A stretch of DNA of 64,000 bases, taken from contig JAHJVE010000015.1 of NCBI GenBank assembly GCA_018828385.1, positions 1-64,000 of the forward strand, written 5' to 3'. Position 1 is the first letter of the stretch; the number at the start of each line of letters is the position of its first letter. The position numbers were made by a program, and so were the translations under genes. The stretch comes from Gammaproteobacteria bacterium (lineage in GTDB: Bacteria; Pseudomonadota; Gammaproteobacteria; Burkholderiales; Rhodocyclaceae). Positions 35,559-43,754 of the stretch are shown here, piece by piece. The notes under the pieces are model-generated. The model had not been told where the DNA came from and ran no database searches. It worked only from the letters and a program-made list of their open reading frames with translations.

Positions 35559-37265
35559 TCAGGCCGCCTGCGCTTGCTCGCTGCACATCGGCATGGCGCC
35601 GAGGCGATTGGCTCCGCTCAGCAAGGCCTTTATCGAGGCGGTGACGATATTGCTGTCGACGCCGACGCCATAGCATTCCCCGCTGTTTTTGCCGGCTATT
35701 TCCATGAAGGCACAGGCTCGGGCATTGCCGTCCTCGCCCATGGGCACCATCGAGCGCTCCTCGTAGCTGCGCACCTGGATGTTGATGCCGGCACTTTGCA
35801 GGGCGTGGACCGCCGCATTGATCGGCCCGTTGCCCTCGCCGGTCAGGATGTGCGGGGTGCCGTCGATGTCGATGTTGAGGCGGATGCCCTGGCGAATTTG
35901 CGTACCCTCGCCATGCTCGAAGAGATGGTGCTCGCGGTAGCGGATCGGGGCGCTGAGATCAAGGTAGGTGCGGGCGAACATGGCCCAGATGCCGTCAGCG
36001 CTCACTTCGCCGCCATGCGCGTCGGTGTGTTGCTGGACAACGCCGGAAAACTCGACCTGCAAGCGGCGCGGCATGACCACGCCGTGCTCGGTTTCCATGA
36101 GGTAGGCAATACCGCCCTTGCCCGACTGGCTGTTCACCCGAATCACCGAGTCGTAGCTGCGACCAACGTCGGCCGGGTCGATCGGGAGATAGGGCACTGA
36201 CCATTCCTCTGCCGCCTTTTGAGCGGCAAACCCCTTCTTGATGGCGTCCTGGTGGGAGCCGGAGAAGGCCGTGAAAACGAGATCCCCAACGTATGGGTGG
36301 CGTGGATGGATCGGGAGCTGGGTGCAGTGTTCGACGGTACGGGCGACGGCGTTGATGTCGGAGAAATCGAGGCCGGGATGGACGCCCTGGGTGTACATGT
36401 TGAGGGCGAGCGTGACGAGGTCGACGTTGCCGGTCCGTTCACCGTTGCCGAAAAGGCAGCCCTCGACACGGTCGGCGCCGGCCATGAGGCCGAGTTCGGC
36501 GGCGGCGACGGCGGTGCCGCGGTCGTTGTGCGGGTGGAGGCTGATGAGGACGCTGTCGCGGCGGGCAAGGTTGCGGTGCATCCACTCGATCTGGTCGGCG
36601 TAGATGTTCGGCGTGGCAATTTCGACCGTGGTCGGGAGATTGAGGATGACCTTGCGTTCCGGCGTGGCACCCCAGGCTTCGGTCACGGCATCGCAGACCT
36701 CGAGGGCGAAATCGAGTTCGGTGGCAGTGAAAAGCTCCGGGCTGTACTGAAGCGTGATCTTCGTTTCCGGCATTTCATCGGCAAGCTGGCGGATGAGCTT
36801 GACGGCATCGACGGCCATGGTGACGACTTCCGCTTTGCTCATGCCGAAGACGTTGTCGCGGAAGGTTTTGCAGGTGGCGTTATAGACGTGGACGATGGCC
36901 TGTTTGGCCCCCTTGATCGATTCAAAGGTACGGCGGATGAGGTGCTCGCGGGCCTGGGTGAGGACTTCGATGGTGACGTCGTCGGGGATGTGGCGGCCTT
37001 CGATGAGGCCGCGCACGAAGCCGAACTCGGTTTCGGAGGCCGATGGAAAGGCGATCTCGATTTCCTTGAAGCCGATGGCGCAGAGTGTCTTGAACATCTG
37101 CATCTTTTTTTCGGCGTTCATCGGCTCGAAAAGCGCCTGGTTGCCATCGCGAAGGTCAGTGCTCATCCACACCGGCGGCTTCTCGATGATGCGGTTCGGC
37201 CATTGGCGGTCAGCAAGGCGGACGGGGGGGAAGGCGGCGTACTTGGTGGCGGGCTGGGTGATCAT
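35559..37265 (-). CDS. leuA: 2-isopropylmalate synthase (long form)
   Basis: A 568-residue enzyme. It condenses acetyl-CoA with 2-oxoisovalerate in the first committed step of leucine biosynthesis. The HMGL-like barrel starts with [13 protein letters not shown] (catalytic Arg/Asp) and carries [18 protein letters not shown] (metal-binding His pair) and [13 protein letters not shown]. The C-terminal ~150 residues form the regulatory leucine-binding domain. This is the longer, actinobacterial-like LeuA type also found in some betaproteobacteria, not the 515-residue type. An Lrp/AsnC-family regulator is transcribed divergently from 130 bases away and probably controls it. Confidence 0.94.
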   Translation of the reverse strand: MITQPATKYAAFPPVRLADRQWPNRIIEKPPVWMSTDLRDGNQALFEPMNAEKKMQMFKTLCAIGFKEIEIAFPSASETEFGFVRGLIEGRHIPDDVTIEVLTQAREHLIRRTFESIKGAKQAIVHVYNATCKTFRDNVFGMSKAEVVTMAVDAVKLIRQLADEMPETKITLQYSPELFTATELDFALEVCDAVTEAWGATPERKVILNLPTTVEIATPNIYADQIEWMHRNLARRDSVLISLHPHNDRGTAVAAAELGLMAGADRVEGCLFGNGERTGNVDLVTLALNMYTQGVHPGLDFSDINAVARTVEHCTQLPIHPRHPYVGDLVFTAFSGSHQDAIKKGFAAQKAAEEWSVPYLPIDPADVGRSYDSVIRVNSQSGKGGIAYLMETEHGVVMPRRLQVEFSGVVQQHTDAHGGEVSADGIWAMFARTYLDLSAPIRYREHHLFEHGEGTQIRQGIRLNIDIDGTPHILTGEGNGPINAAVHALQSAGINIQVRSYEERSMVPMGEDGNARACAFMEIAGKNSGECYGVGVDSNIVTASIKALLSGANRLGAMPMCSEQAQAA

Positions 37266-37396
37266 GGCGTGCTCCGGAATAATTTTTCGATAGCGAAATA
37301 TTAGGCCAAAGGCACGGGCAGGCGATTGCGAATTGACGCGTTATTTGCTGTATTATTGGCAGAAAATTGCCCAAATCGCTTGATAAAGGAAATGTT

Positions 37397-37858
37397 GTGG
37401 AAATCGATCGGTATGACCGCCAAATTCTTGCCATCCTCCAAGTGGATGGGCGTATCAGCAATCAGGATCTGGCCGACCGTATCGGTCTGTCGCCCTCGCC
37501 CTGTCTGCGCCGGGTGCGGGCGCTGGAGGAATCGGGCCTGATCACCGGCTACCGCGCCATGCTCGACGCCAGGAAGCTGGGTCTTTCACTCATGGCGCTG
37601 ATCGGCATTTCGATGGACCAGCACACGCCGGAACGTTTCGCCAATCTCGAGGCGGCCATCGGTGATATTCCCGAGGTGCTGGAATGCCTCCTGATCACCG
37701 GCCAACAGTCGGATTATCAGCTCAAGGTAGTGGTCCGCGACATGGACGCCTACCAGGATCTGCTGCTCAACAAGATCACGCGGATTCAGGGCGTAACCGG
37801 CGTGCACACCAGCTTTGTGTTGCGCAAGGTGATTGATCGCACTGCCTTGCCGGCTTAG
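37397..37858 (+). CDS. Lrp/AsnC-family transcriptional regulator
   Basis: A 153-residue regulator. It has an N-terminal winged helix (DRQILAILQVDGRISNQDLADRIGLSPSPCLRRVRALEESGLI) and a C-terminal RAM/AsnC domain (VVVRDMDAYQDLLLNKITRIQGVTGVHTSFVLRKV) that senses amino acids. The GTG start at 37397 has AAAGGAAA seven bases upstream. It is divergent from leuA, so leuA and its own gene are the likeliest targets, with leucine as a plausible effector (inference). The intergenic region is A/T-rich compared with its surroundings. Confidence 0.93.
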   Translation: MEIDRYDRQILAILQVDGRISNQDLADRIGLSPSPCLRRVRALEESGLITGYRAMLDARKLGLSLMALIGISMDQHTPERFANLEAAIGDIPEVLECLLITGQQSDYQLKVVVRDMDAYQDLLLNKITRIQGVTGVHTSFVLRKVIDRTALPA

Positions 37859-37871
37859 GCGGGGAAAACGG

Positions 37872-38429
37872 CTAGTCGCGGACGCGCTCAAAAACAACCG
37901 ATGCGCTATCGGCGACTTCGTGTAGCGGCGTTTGCCGCGCGGTCGGTTGGGTTTGCGCGAAGTAGCGCTCCCACTGCATGTCGGAGAGTTCGACTTCGCG
38001 GACGAAGGTAACGCGGCGCTCGCGTGACTGACGTCTCTCCCGAAGTTCGATGGGAGGACCGACATCGCGTCGTCTCCGGTCGCCCCGCTTGCGTCGTTCT
38101 TCGGCCTTGGCGTCAGGCAATTGGACGCCTTCGGGTACTTCGGCGCCATGCGCCATGAGGAGCTCGACGATATGGCCATGCTTCCCCCGGGCGGCCATGC
38201 GGATCGGGCCGCCGATGCCCTGGGCATTGGGAGCATGGATGTCGGCGCCGCGCTTGATCAGTTCGCGTACGATCTCGGCGTGGCCCTGAAAGCAGGCGAT
38301 GCGCATAGGCAGGCCGGGATCGCCGTGCATGTCGGCCTCTTCGATCAGGGCGCCGTGATCAAGTGCCGCTATGACGCCTTGCAGATTTCCTTTTTCGATG
38401 GCTCGCCTGAGTGCGCTGTGCATGGACAT
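37872..38429 (-). CDS. Ankyrin-repeat protein
   Basis: A 185-residue soluble protein. Three ankyrin repeats occupy residues ~5-105 (SALRRAIEKGNLQGVIAALDHGA, PLRIACFQGHAEIVRELIKRGADI and PIRMAARGKHGHIVELLMAHGAEV type). They are followed by a highly basic region (EERRKRGDRRRRDVG...RERRQSRERR) and an unremarkable tail. Ankyrin repeats mediate protein contacts; the basic tract could bind nucleic acid or membrane, but no partner is evident. It is convergent with the Lrp-type gene. Confidence 0.78.
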   Translation of the reverse strand: MSMHSALRRAIEKGNLQGVIAALDHGALIEEADMHGDPGLPMRIACFQGHAEIVRELIKRGADIHAPNAQGIGGPIRMAARGKHGHIVELLMAHGAEVPEGVQLPDAKAEERRKRGDRRRRDVGPPIELRERRQSRERRVTFVREVELSDMQWERYFAQTQPTARQTPLHEVADSASVVFERVRD

Positions 38430-38583
38430 GAAAGTGTTCTCCGAGATAAATCGGCGAAATATCTATTTTGCATTAATTGTGACGCTCGGAGTTGGAGGGT
38501 AGCAGTACTTGCGCATACGCGATGTCAGATTTTTCACGAATCATGCGTCGTTGGCTTGTCGGCAACGGATCGCTGCAGGCGCG

Positions 38584-38589
38584 TATAAT
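38584..38589 (+). promoter_or_regulatory. -10 box of rnpB
   Basis: A perfect TATAAT nine bases before the RNase P RNA begins. No good -35 hexamer is seen at the usual distance. Confidence 0.7.
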
Positions 38590-38597
38590 CCGCCTCG

Positions 38598-38976
38598 GAA
38601 AGTCGGCCAGGCAATCGCTGGACACGCAAGTGTCGGGAGGAAAGTCCGGGCTCCATTGGGCAGGATGCCAGCTAACGGCTGGGTGCTATAAGCCGCAAGG
38701 CGAAGGCAACGGAAAGTGCAACAGAGAATAGACCGCCGATGGCGTCGCAAGACGTACAGGTAAGGGTGAAACGGCGAGGTAAGAGCTCACCGCGTCCACG
38801 GTAACGGCGGACGGCACGGCAAACCCCATCCGGAGCAAGACCAAATAGGGAAGCTGAGGCGTGGCCCGCGCTGCTTCCGGGTAGGTTGCTTGAGCCTGTC
38901 GGTGACGGCAGGCCTAGAGGAATGATTGCCGAACCCCGCAAGGGGGGAACAGAACCCGGCTTATCGGCCGGCTTTC
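38598..38976 (+). ncRNA. rnpB: RNase P RNA (type A)
   Basis: The catalytic RNA that trims tRNA 5' ends. The P1 stem is visible: AGTCGGCC at 38601-38608 pairs with GGCCGGCT at 38966-38973. The conserved core appears in order: GGAGGAAAGTCCGGGCTCC near the start, AGGGTGAAACGGCGAGGTAAG in the middle with adjacent GAGCTCACCGCG, and AGATGAAT-like AGAGGAATGATTG with the AGAACCCGGCTTAT 3' signature at the end. The 380-nt length fits bacterial type A. Ends are inferred from P1 and the -10 box. Confidence 0.96.
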
Positions 38977-38995
38977 CATTTCATATCTGTTTTGC

Positions 38996-39769
38996 TCAGC
39001 GGGCGGCGAGCCCGTTTTCTGTCATCCATTCCCGGGTGATTTTCCACTCGCCGTCTTCGCGGGCGACGAGCAGGGTCTTGGTCCGCGCCGTTTCGCGGTA
39101 GCTGCCCGAAGCGTAATCCTGCAGGAAAGTGGCCTTGAACAGGTCGGCATTGAGTCGTTCGATGCCGAGTTCGTGGATCTGGATATCGATCGGCGCTCCG
39201 GGCGCCAGTTTTTTGGTTCTTGCCGCCGCCCACGCGGCGCGCGGCTGACCGTCGGTCGGCTCGAATTGCTGGCTGTAGCTGTTCAGGTAGCCGCCGATAT
39301 CGCGTTGTGTCCAGGCCATTCGCCAGTTCTCGAGAAGTTCGCCGATCCTTGCTGTGTCGCTGATTTTCGTCGCGGCAGGAGCAATGGCGGGAAGCGGAGC
39401 GGGGCGTGTCGTGGCCTGGAGCTTGGTCGCCGGCTCGGTGGGGAGCGGCTGGGCTTGTAGTGCCAGCCACATCAGGCTGGCACCAAGCAGGGCGGCGAGC
39501 AGGCCTGTTGCGACCAGACTGCCCGTACCGGCCGTGTTGGCCGGATGCGTGGCGGCAGCCGGGGGGGCGATGGTTTTTGCCCCATCCGGGGCGACGTCGG
39601 CTTCGCCCAGGGCGGTATGCAATTGCGCGAGGCGACGGGCCATGGCGCGCTCTTGTTTGCCGAGATCGGAAGGGTCTTGGCGCCTGGGGGGCGTTGAGGC
39701 GTTGCTGCCGAAAAAGCCGCTGGCGGCTCCGATGATGCTGTCGGCGTGGAGGGGGCTCGAGATGGCCAC
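38996..39769 (-). CDS. Single-pass membrane protein with C-terminal NTF2-like domain
   Basis: About 257 residues. A cytoplasmic N-terminal region (~90 residues) precedes one transmembrane helix (SLVATGLLAALLGASLMWLAL) and a proline/alanine-rich linker. A C-terminal NTF2/SnoaL-like domain follows (IGELLENWRMAWTQRDIGGYLNSYSQQFEP...WKITREWM). Domains of this type end several cell-envelope proteins, including L,D-transpeptidase-like ones, but no catalytic partner domain is present, so the role is unknown. The GTG start at 39769 is chosen because AAGGA lies seven bases before it; the frame is open for 31 more codons. Confidence 0.68.
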   Translation of the reverse strand: MAISSPLHADSIIGAASGFFGSNASTPPRRQDPSDLGKQERAMARRLAQLHTALGEADVAPDGAKTIAPPAAATHPANTAGTGSLVATGLLAALLGASLMWLALQAQPLPTEPATKLQATTRPAPLPAIAPAATKISDTARIGELLENWRMAWTQRDIGGYLNSYSQQFEPTDGQPRAAWAAARTKKLAPGAPIDIQIHELGIERLNADLFKATFLQDYASGSYRETARTKTLLVAREDGEWKITREWMTENGLAAR

Positions 39770-39936
39770 GGGCTGATCCTTCGGGGTAGGAATGTGCGTC
39801 GAATGTGATTGCTTCTTGGCATTGTTGATGCAACACAGCTTATCGACTATCGAATAATTCACAGTTTCGTTGATTACGCTATTTGCTCGAGGGCAGCAGG
39901 CGGTCGGCGCTGCGCTTCTGTCCTACAATGCGCGCC

Positions 39937-41094
39937 ATGACTGCCAAACCATTTTCTGTGATCACCTGGCTTGAAAAAGACCAGGCGACGTCGGCCCGCT
40001 GGCGTTCCGAGGCGGGCTTGCCGCCGCATGGCAGGCTTGTCATTGCCGACGATCGTCTGAGTGTCGATGCGGCCTGGAAACTGGCCGGCGAGGGCACCGC
40101 CATGCTCTGGCGGGGCGACTGGCAGAATGCCCGCCATCTGTTGCAGGGTTTGAGTCGTCGCGCCGACCGTCATCCGCGTTCGGGTAGCCGGCCAGCGCCG
40201 GCCACGCCGGCCGAGGCGTTCGAGCAGCATCGCCGGAACCAGGGGCGACGGGCGCAGGCGCTGGCGATGTTACTGGTCCCGCTCAGGGGCGATTACAGCA
40301 TTCCGTTGCGCCGGGCGCAGGATGTCCGGCAGGCTTGCGTCGAAGCTTACGGGCCGCCGACCGGCGAGGATTCCGTCGTTTCCTTGCGCGAATTGCTGGC
40401 CGTTGTCAGCGCCCACGAATGGCGCAAGAAGGGCGTGCCGGTGCCGGCGGTGGAGGGGCGCATTTACCCGCATTACGGCGTGTTTTCGCCGGTGCGCGGG
40501 GAATATGTCGATCTCGTTGCCAAGGCGCCGTTGCCGGCCAATTGTGATCTGGCCTTCGACATTGGTACCGGTTCCGGCGTCATCGCCGCAATCCTCGCCC
40601 GGCGTGGCGTTCGGCAAGTTGTGGCGACCGACATGGACGAGCGGGCCTTGGCGTGCGCTTCAGAAAATGTCGAAAAATTGGGGTTGACCGTAGCAATCAG
40701 TGTGGTCAAGACCGATTTGTTCCCGCCAGGACGGGCCAGGCTGGTGGTGTGCAATCCGCCGTGGTTGCCGGCCCAGCCGACGTCGCCGGTCGAGTACGCG
40801 GTCTATGACCCGGAGTCGCGCATGCTGCGCGGCTTTCTTGGTCAGCTGGCCGAGCATCTCGAGGCCGATGGCGAGGGGTGGCTGATCATTTCGGATATTG
40901 CCGAACTGCTCGGCCTGCGTTCGCGACAGGAACTTCTCGGCTGGATCGAGGCGGCCGGGCTGAAAGTAATCGCCCGTCTCGATACCCGGCCGAAGCATCC
41001 GAAGGCGCAGGATGCTGGCGACCCGCTGCACGTGGCGCGGGCGGCCGAGGTGACGTCCTTGTGGCGGCTGGCCCGGGCCGATGGAATAAAGTGA
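39937..41094 (+). CDS. Class I SAM-dependent methyltransferase with NPPW motif
   Basis: A 385-residue protein. The N-terminal ~190 residues match no family I can name. The C-terminal methyltransferase fold has the SAM loop FDIGTGSGVIAAIL, an acidic ATDMDERAL and the catalytic motif VVCNPPW. (N/D)PP(Y/W/F) marks enzymes methylating amide or exocyclic nitrogens, such as PrmC and RlmG-type RNA methylases. The actual substrate is not determinable. The start is uncertain (39937 or 39928). A dispersed repeat core lies between SAM motifs, read as G-L-T-V-A-I. The ECF promoter of the next operon lies in its last codons. Confidence 0.83.
   Translation: MTAKPFSVITWLEKDQATSARWRSEAGLPPHGRLVIADDRLSVDAAWKLAGEGTAMLWRGDWQNARHLLQGLSRRADRHPRSGSRPAPATPAEAFEQHRRNQGRRAQALAMLLVPLRGDYSIPLRRAQDVRQACVEAYGPPTGEDSVVSLRELLAVVSAHEWRKKGVPVPAVEGRIYPHYGVFSPVRGEYVDLVAKAPLPANCDLAFDIGTGSGVIAAILARRGVRQVVATDMDERALACASENVEKLGLTVAISVVKTDLFPPGRARLVVCNPPWLPAQPTSPVEYAVYDPESRMLRGFLGQLAEHLEADGEGWLIISDIAELLGLRSRQELLGWIEAAGLKVIARLDTRPKHPKAQDAGDPLHVARAAEVTSLWRLARADGIK
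40664..40698 (+). repeat. Dispersed uptake-like element, copy 12
   Basis: A perfect core at 40682-40693 followed by CAATC, preceded by AAAATGTCGAAAAATTG. It lies inside the methyltransferase gene, in frame as K-L-G-L-T-V-A-I. Confidence 0.85.
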
Positions 41095-41110
41095 AAGCGT
41101 CTTCCGTATA
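41083..41110 (+). promoter_or_regulatory. Candidate ECF-sigma promoter of the lipoprotein-sigma-antisigma operon
   Basis: GGAATA (41083-41088), a 16-base spacer and CGTATA (41105-41110). This is the GGAA...CGT type of -35/-10 pair typical of ECF sigma factors. It lies 37 bases before the first gene of an operon encoding an ECF factor, so autoregulation is likely (inference). Confidence 0.5.
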
Positions 41111-41146
41111 CCTTGGTGTAGCCCCCCAAAACCAACGGAGATCATC

Positions 41147-41533
41147 ATGAAAACGAAAAACCGGCTTCTCACGCTGCTCATGTCGGCGACGCTGGCCGCC
41201 TGTTCTGGTTATGGCACGCGCGCCGCGGCGCCGGCCATGGTGGCGGACGGCATGCTCACCGGCAGCAACGGCATGACGCTCTACACCTTCGACAAGGATG
41301 CCGCCGGTAGCGGCAAGAGCAAGTGCAATGGCCCGTGCGCAACGAACTGGCCGCCGTTGATGGTCATGGATGGCGACATGGCGAGCGGCGACTACAGCAT
41401 TGTTATCCGCGACGACGGGAAGAAACAGTGGGCCTTCAAGGGCAAGCCACTGTATTTCTGGGCCAAGGACCAGAAGGCCGGCGACAAGACCGGCGACGGG
41501 TTCAACAAGGTCTGGCACGTCGCCAAGCCGTAA
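41147..41533 (+). CDS. Predicted secreted-repeat lipoprotein (COG4315 type)
   Basis: A 128-residue lipoprotein with lipobox LAAC (Cys ~19). The mature part has two copies of the secreted repeat (DGMLTGSNGMTLYTFDKDAAGSGKSKCNGPCATNWPP and WAFKGKPLYFWAKDQKAGDKTGDGFNKVWHVA), with a CNGPC cysteine pair. Members of this family are often encoded with ECF sigma genes and are induced by envelope or oxidative stress; their function is unknown. CGGAG lies before ATG. It starts the operon with the sigma and anti-sigma genes downstream. Confidence 0.87.
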   Translation: MKTKNRLLTLLMSATLAACSGYGTRAAAPAMVADGMLTGSNGMTLYTFDKDAAGSGKSKCNGPCATNWPPLMVMDGDMASGDYSIVIRDDGKKQWAFKGKPLYFWAKDQKAGDKTGDGFNKVWHVAKP

Positions 41534-41542
41534 TCGACCAAC

Positions 41543-42043
41543 GTGGACAGCCGCGCGATCATCGCCGAATTGCCTCGCCTGCGCCGATATGCGCGGGCGA
41601 TGCTGGGCGACCGCGCGGCGGCGGACGATCTTGTTCAGGATACCCTCGAACGCGCCTGGAGCCGCTTTGCCCAATGGCGGGCGGGCAGCGATTTGCGCGC
41701 CTGGCTGTTCGGCATCATGCACAACCTGCGTGTGGATCAGTTGCGGCGCGGCAGTTTGCCGACCCATGCGCTTGACGACGAGGCTGGCGAGGTGCCGACG
41801 CGCGCCACCCAAAGTGATCGGCTGGAAGTGATGGATCTCGAATCAGCCCTCCGCCAATTGCCGGACGAACAGCGTGAAGTGCTGTTGCTGGTCGGACTGG
41901 AAGAAATGAGTTATGCCGAAATCGCCGCTGCGCTGGGCATTCCGATGGGCACCGTGATGTCCCGCCTGTCGCGCGGACGCGAACGGCTGCGCCAGATCAT
42001 GGATGGCCGGCAGTCCGGCGCCAACCTGAGGGTCGTGCGATGA
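41543..42043 (+). CDS. ECF-family RNA polymerase sigma factor
   Basis: A 166-residue sigma-70 family protein with only regions 2 and 4. Region 2 is DRAAADDLVQDTLERAWSRFAQWRAGSDLRAWLFGIMHN. Region 4 is LESALRQLPDEQREVLLLVGLEEMSYAEIAAALGIPMGTVMSRLSRGRERLRQIM, with a helix-turn-helix. It directs RNA polymerase to specific stress promoters and is held by the anti-sigma factor encoded immediately downstream (4-base overlap, ATGA). The start is GTG at 41543. Confidence 0.93.
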   Translation: MDSRAIIAELPRLRRYARAMLGDRAAADDLVQDTLERAWSRFAQWRAGSDLRAWLFGIMHNLRVDQLRRGSLPTHALDDEAGEVPTRATQSDRLEVMDLESALRQLPDEQREVLLLVGLEEMSYAEIAAALGIPMGTVMSRLSRGRERLRQIMDGRQSGANLRVVR

Positions 42044-42849
42044 GCCCGCTCAATATCACCGAAGACGACCTGCACGCCTACGTCGACGGCGCTCTGGCGC
42101 CGGCGCGGCGGGCCGAAATCGAAGCTTATCTGGTGCTCCATCCCGAGGACGCCGAGCGCGTTCGCGCCTATCGCGCCCAGAACGAGGCGCTCAAGGCGCT
42201 GTTCAATCCGGTGCTGGTCGAGCCTTTGCCCGACCATTTGCATGCGCTGACCGTGCAACCGGTGAATCCCACGGTCAACCGGAAAAAATGGCCAAATTTG
42301 AAATCATGGTCGTGGCAGCAGATGGCCGCCGGTATCCTCGTTGCCTCGCTCGGTGGTGTTGCCGGCTGGCTCGGGCACGGCCAGTATCAAGGCGGCGAGC
42401 GAATGGCGCAGGTTGTGCCGCTGTTCCGGCAGGCCGCTGTCGCCCACGTCGTTTACAGTCCCGATGCGCGCCGCCCTGTCGAAGTGACGGCAGATCAGGA
42501 GGAGGCGCTGGTCAAGTGGCTGTCCAAGCGCCTGGGGACGCCGGTCAGTCCACCCAAGCTCGGCACTCTGGGCTACGAACTGGTCGGCGGCCGCCTGCTT
42601 CCCGGCAATGCCGGTCCGGTCGCCCAGTTCATGTATCAGGACGCCACCGGCCAGCGCCTGACCATGTATGTGACGACCGAATACGCAGACCGGCCCGAAA
42701 CCGGCTTCCGCTTCGCCCGCGAAGGCGAGGTCAATGTTTTTTACTGGGTCGATGGTAAATTCGGTTACGCCCTGTCGGCGAATTCCGCCAAGGGCGAACT
42801 GGCCAAGGTTGCCACGGCCGTCTATGACCAACTCGAAGCAAAGAAATGA
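42040..42849 (+). CDS. Transmembrane anti-sigma factor
   Basis: A 269-residue protein. The N-terminal cytoplasmic domain (~1-60, ITEDDLHAYVDGALAPARRAEIEAYLVLHPEDAERV) resembles an anti-sigma domain lacking zinc cysteines. It is followed by a helix (WQQMAAGILVASLGGVAGWLG, ~92-112) and a periplasmic sensor domain (~115-269). The start overlaps the sigma gene by four bases. A dispersed repeat encodes part of the linker just before the membrane helix (NPTVNRKKWPNLKSW), so the element has been tolerated in a flexible segment. The signal relieving inhibition is unknown. Its end overlaps the start of arfB by four bases. Confidence 0.87.
   Translation: MSPLNITEDDLHAYVDGALAPARRAEIEAYLVLHPEDAERVRAYRAQNEALKALFNPVLVEPLPDHLHALTVQPVNPTVNRKKWPNLKSWSWQQMAAGILVASLGGVAGWLGHGQYQGGERMAQVVPLFRQAAVAHVVYSPDARRPVEVTADQEEALVKWLSKRLGTPVSPPKLGTLGYELVGGRLLPGNAGPVAQFMYQDATGQRLTMYVTTEYADRPETGFRFAREGEVNVFYWVDGKFGYALSANSAKGELAKVATAVYDQLEAKK
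42264..42306 (-). repeat. Dispersed uptake-like element, copy 13
   Basis: On the minus strand: GATTTCAAATTTGGCC and ATTTTTTCC, then the core GGTTGACCGTGG (42269-42280) and GATTC. Almost the full consensus, inside the linker of the anti-sigma gene. Confidence 0.93.
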
Positions 42850-43247
42850 ACGCCCTTGTCCTCAACGAAAGCGAAGTTGAATTCACCGCCATCCGTGCGC
42901 AAGGGGCGGGCGGACAGAACGTCAACAAGGTGTCGAACGCCGTGCATCTGCGTTTTGACATCGCCGCGTCGAGTCTGCCCGATGAGGTCAAGGAAAAACT
43001 GCGGACGATGCGCGATCAGCGAATCAGCAGTGACGGCATCGTCGTCATCAAGGCGCAAAAACATCGCAGCCTTGAGCGCAACCGGGAAGATGCCCTGGTT
43101 CGCTTGCGTGAACTGATCGCCTCGGCCGCTTTTGTGCCAGCCGCGCGGCGCCCGACCAAGCCCAGTCGTAACTCCCAACGCAAGCGCGTCGAGAGCAAAA
43201 TAAAACGCGGCCAGGTCAAACTACAGCGCGGCCGCGTCATCGAATAG
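42846..43247 (+). CDS. arfB: Alternative ribosome-rescue factor / peptidyl-tRNA hydrolase ArfB
   Basis: A 133-residue protein with the catalytic GGQ (IRAQGAGGQNVNKVSNAVHLRFD) of class-I release factors and a C-terminal basic tail (RPTKPSRNSQRKRVESKIKRGQVKLQRGR) that enters the empty mRNA channel. It frees stalled ribosomes by hydrolysing peptidyl-tRNA when no stop codon is present. The length matches E. coli YaeJ. The start overlaps the anti-sigma stop by four bases, so it is likely read from the same transcript. Confidence 0.95.
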   Translation: MNALVLNESEVEFTAIRAQGAGGQNVNKVSNAVHLRFDIAASSLPDEVKEKLRTMRDQRISSDGIVVIKAQKHRSLERNREDALVRLRELIASAAFVPAARRPTKPSRNSQRKRVESKIKRGQVKLQRGRVIE

Positions 43248-43282
43248 CCAGGCCACTTGTCGTGTGCCCGGCGAAATTTACC

Positions 43283-43537
43283 TCAGGACGTTTTGACGCC
43301 CGGCTTGCGGCCGGGAGCCGCTGACGGCATATAGCCGGAAACGCGGCAGAACATGCCTTCGGTCGGTGTGCCATTCTTGAACGTGGTCATGCTGCACACC
43401 GAAATGGCTTTTTGAGCGGATAGCTCGAGGATCGATGTACGAACATCCGACAGTGAAATGCCTGTGCCCTTCGCAATGTCAGCATCAAGCAACTGGCCGT
43501 GCTTCTTGAGGTGCGTGAGGATGGATTCTGTATTCAT
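43283..43537 (-). CDS. Small winged-helix-like hypothetical protein
   Basis: An 84-residue protein. The first ~45 residues (SILTHLKKHGQLLDADIAKGTGISLSDVRTSILELSAQKAISVCSMTTF) have the helix pattern of a small winged helix, as in MarR- or FeoC-type domains, with two cysteines (SVCS and MFCR). The rest is short and basic (PGRKPGVKTS). It may bind DNA, but no partner or metal site is clear. It lies between arfB and the tRNA in its own unit. Confidence 0.55.
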   Translation of the reverse strand: MNTESILTHLKKHGQLLDADIAKGTGISLSDVRTSILELSAQKAISVCSMTTFKNGTPTEGMFCRVSGYMPSAAPGRKPGVKTS

Positions 43538-43670
43538 GTCGAATGCCTTTACAAAAAATGCCTAAAAAACCTGCCACTTCGCGGTTGCAATTAAGCATTC
43601 GTCGAAGTGCCTGCCGGGTACTGCTGAAACAAGCGGCCAACCCCGGAGGGTTGATCGCAGAACTGCTAAT

Positions 43671-43747
43671 TGGTGGGCCTGCACGGACTTGAACCGTGGA
43701 CCAAAGGATTATGAGTCCTCTGCTCTAACCAACTGAGCTACAGGCCC
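43671..43747 (-). tRNA. tRNA with CAU anticodon, probably tRNA-Ile2
   Basis: On the minus strand a 77-nt tRNA including an encoded CCA: acceptor GGGCCTG/CAGGCCC, D-arm GCTC...GAGC, anticodon stem-loop AGGACTCATAATCCT and T-arm GGTTCAAGTCC. The anticodon is CAU. The acceptor pairs at positions 4-69 and 5-68 are C-G and C-G with A37 and A38, the set known to be recognised by TilS, which converts C34 to lysidine. That points to isoleucine for AUA rather than elongator methionine. Automatic annotation may call it tRNA-Met. It lies just after rpoD. Confidence 0.9.
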
Positions 43748-43754
43748 GGAAACC

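Noticed and set aside
37266-37396. Leucine leader peptide or T-box before leuA
   Set aside because: The 130-base divergent region has no Leu-codon run, tRNA-like stem or terminator pair; regulation by the adjacent Lrp-type protein is more likely.
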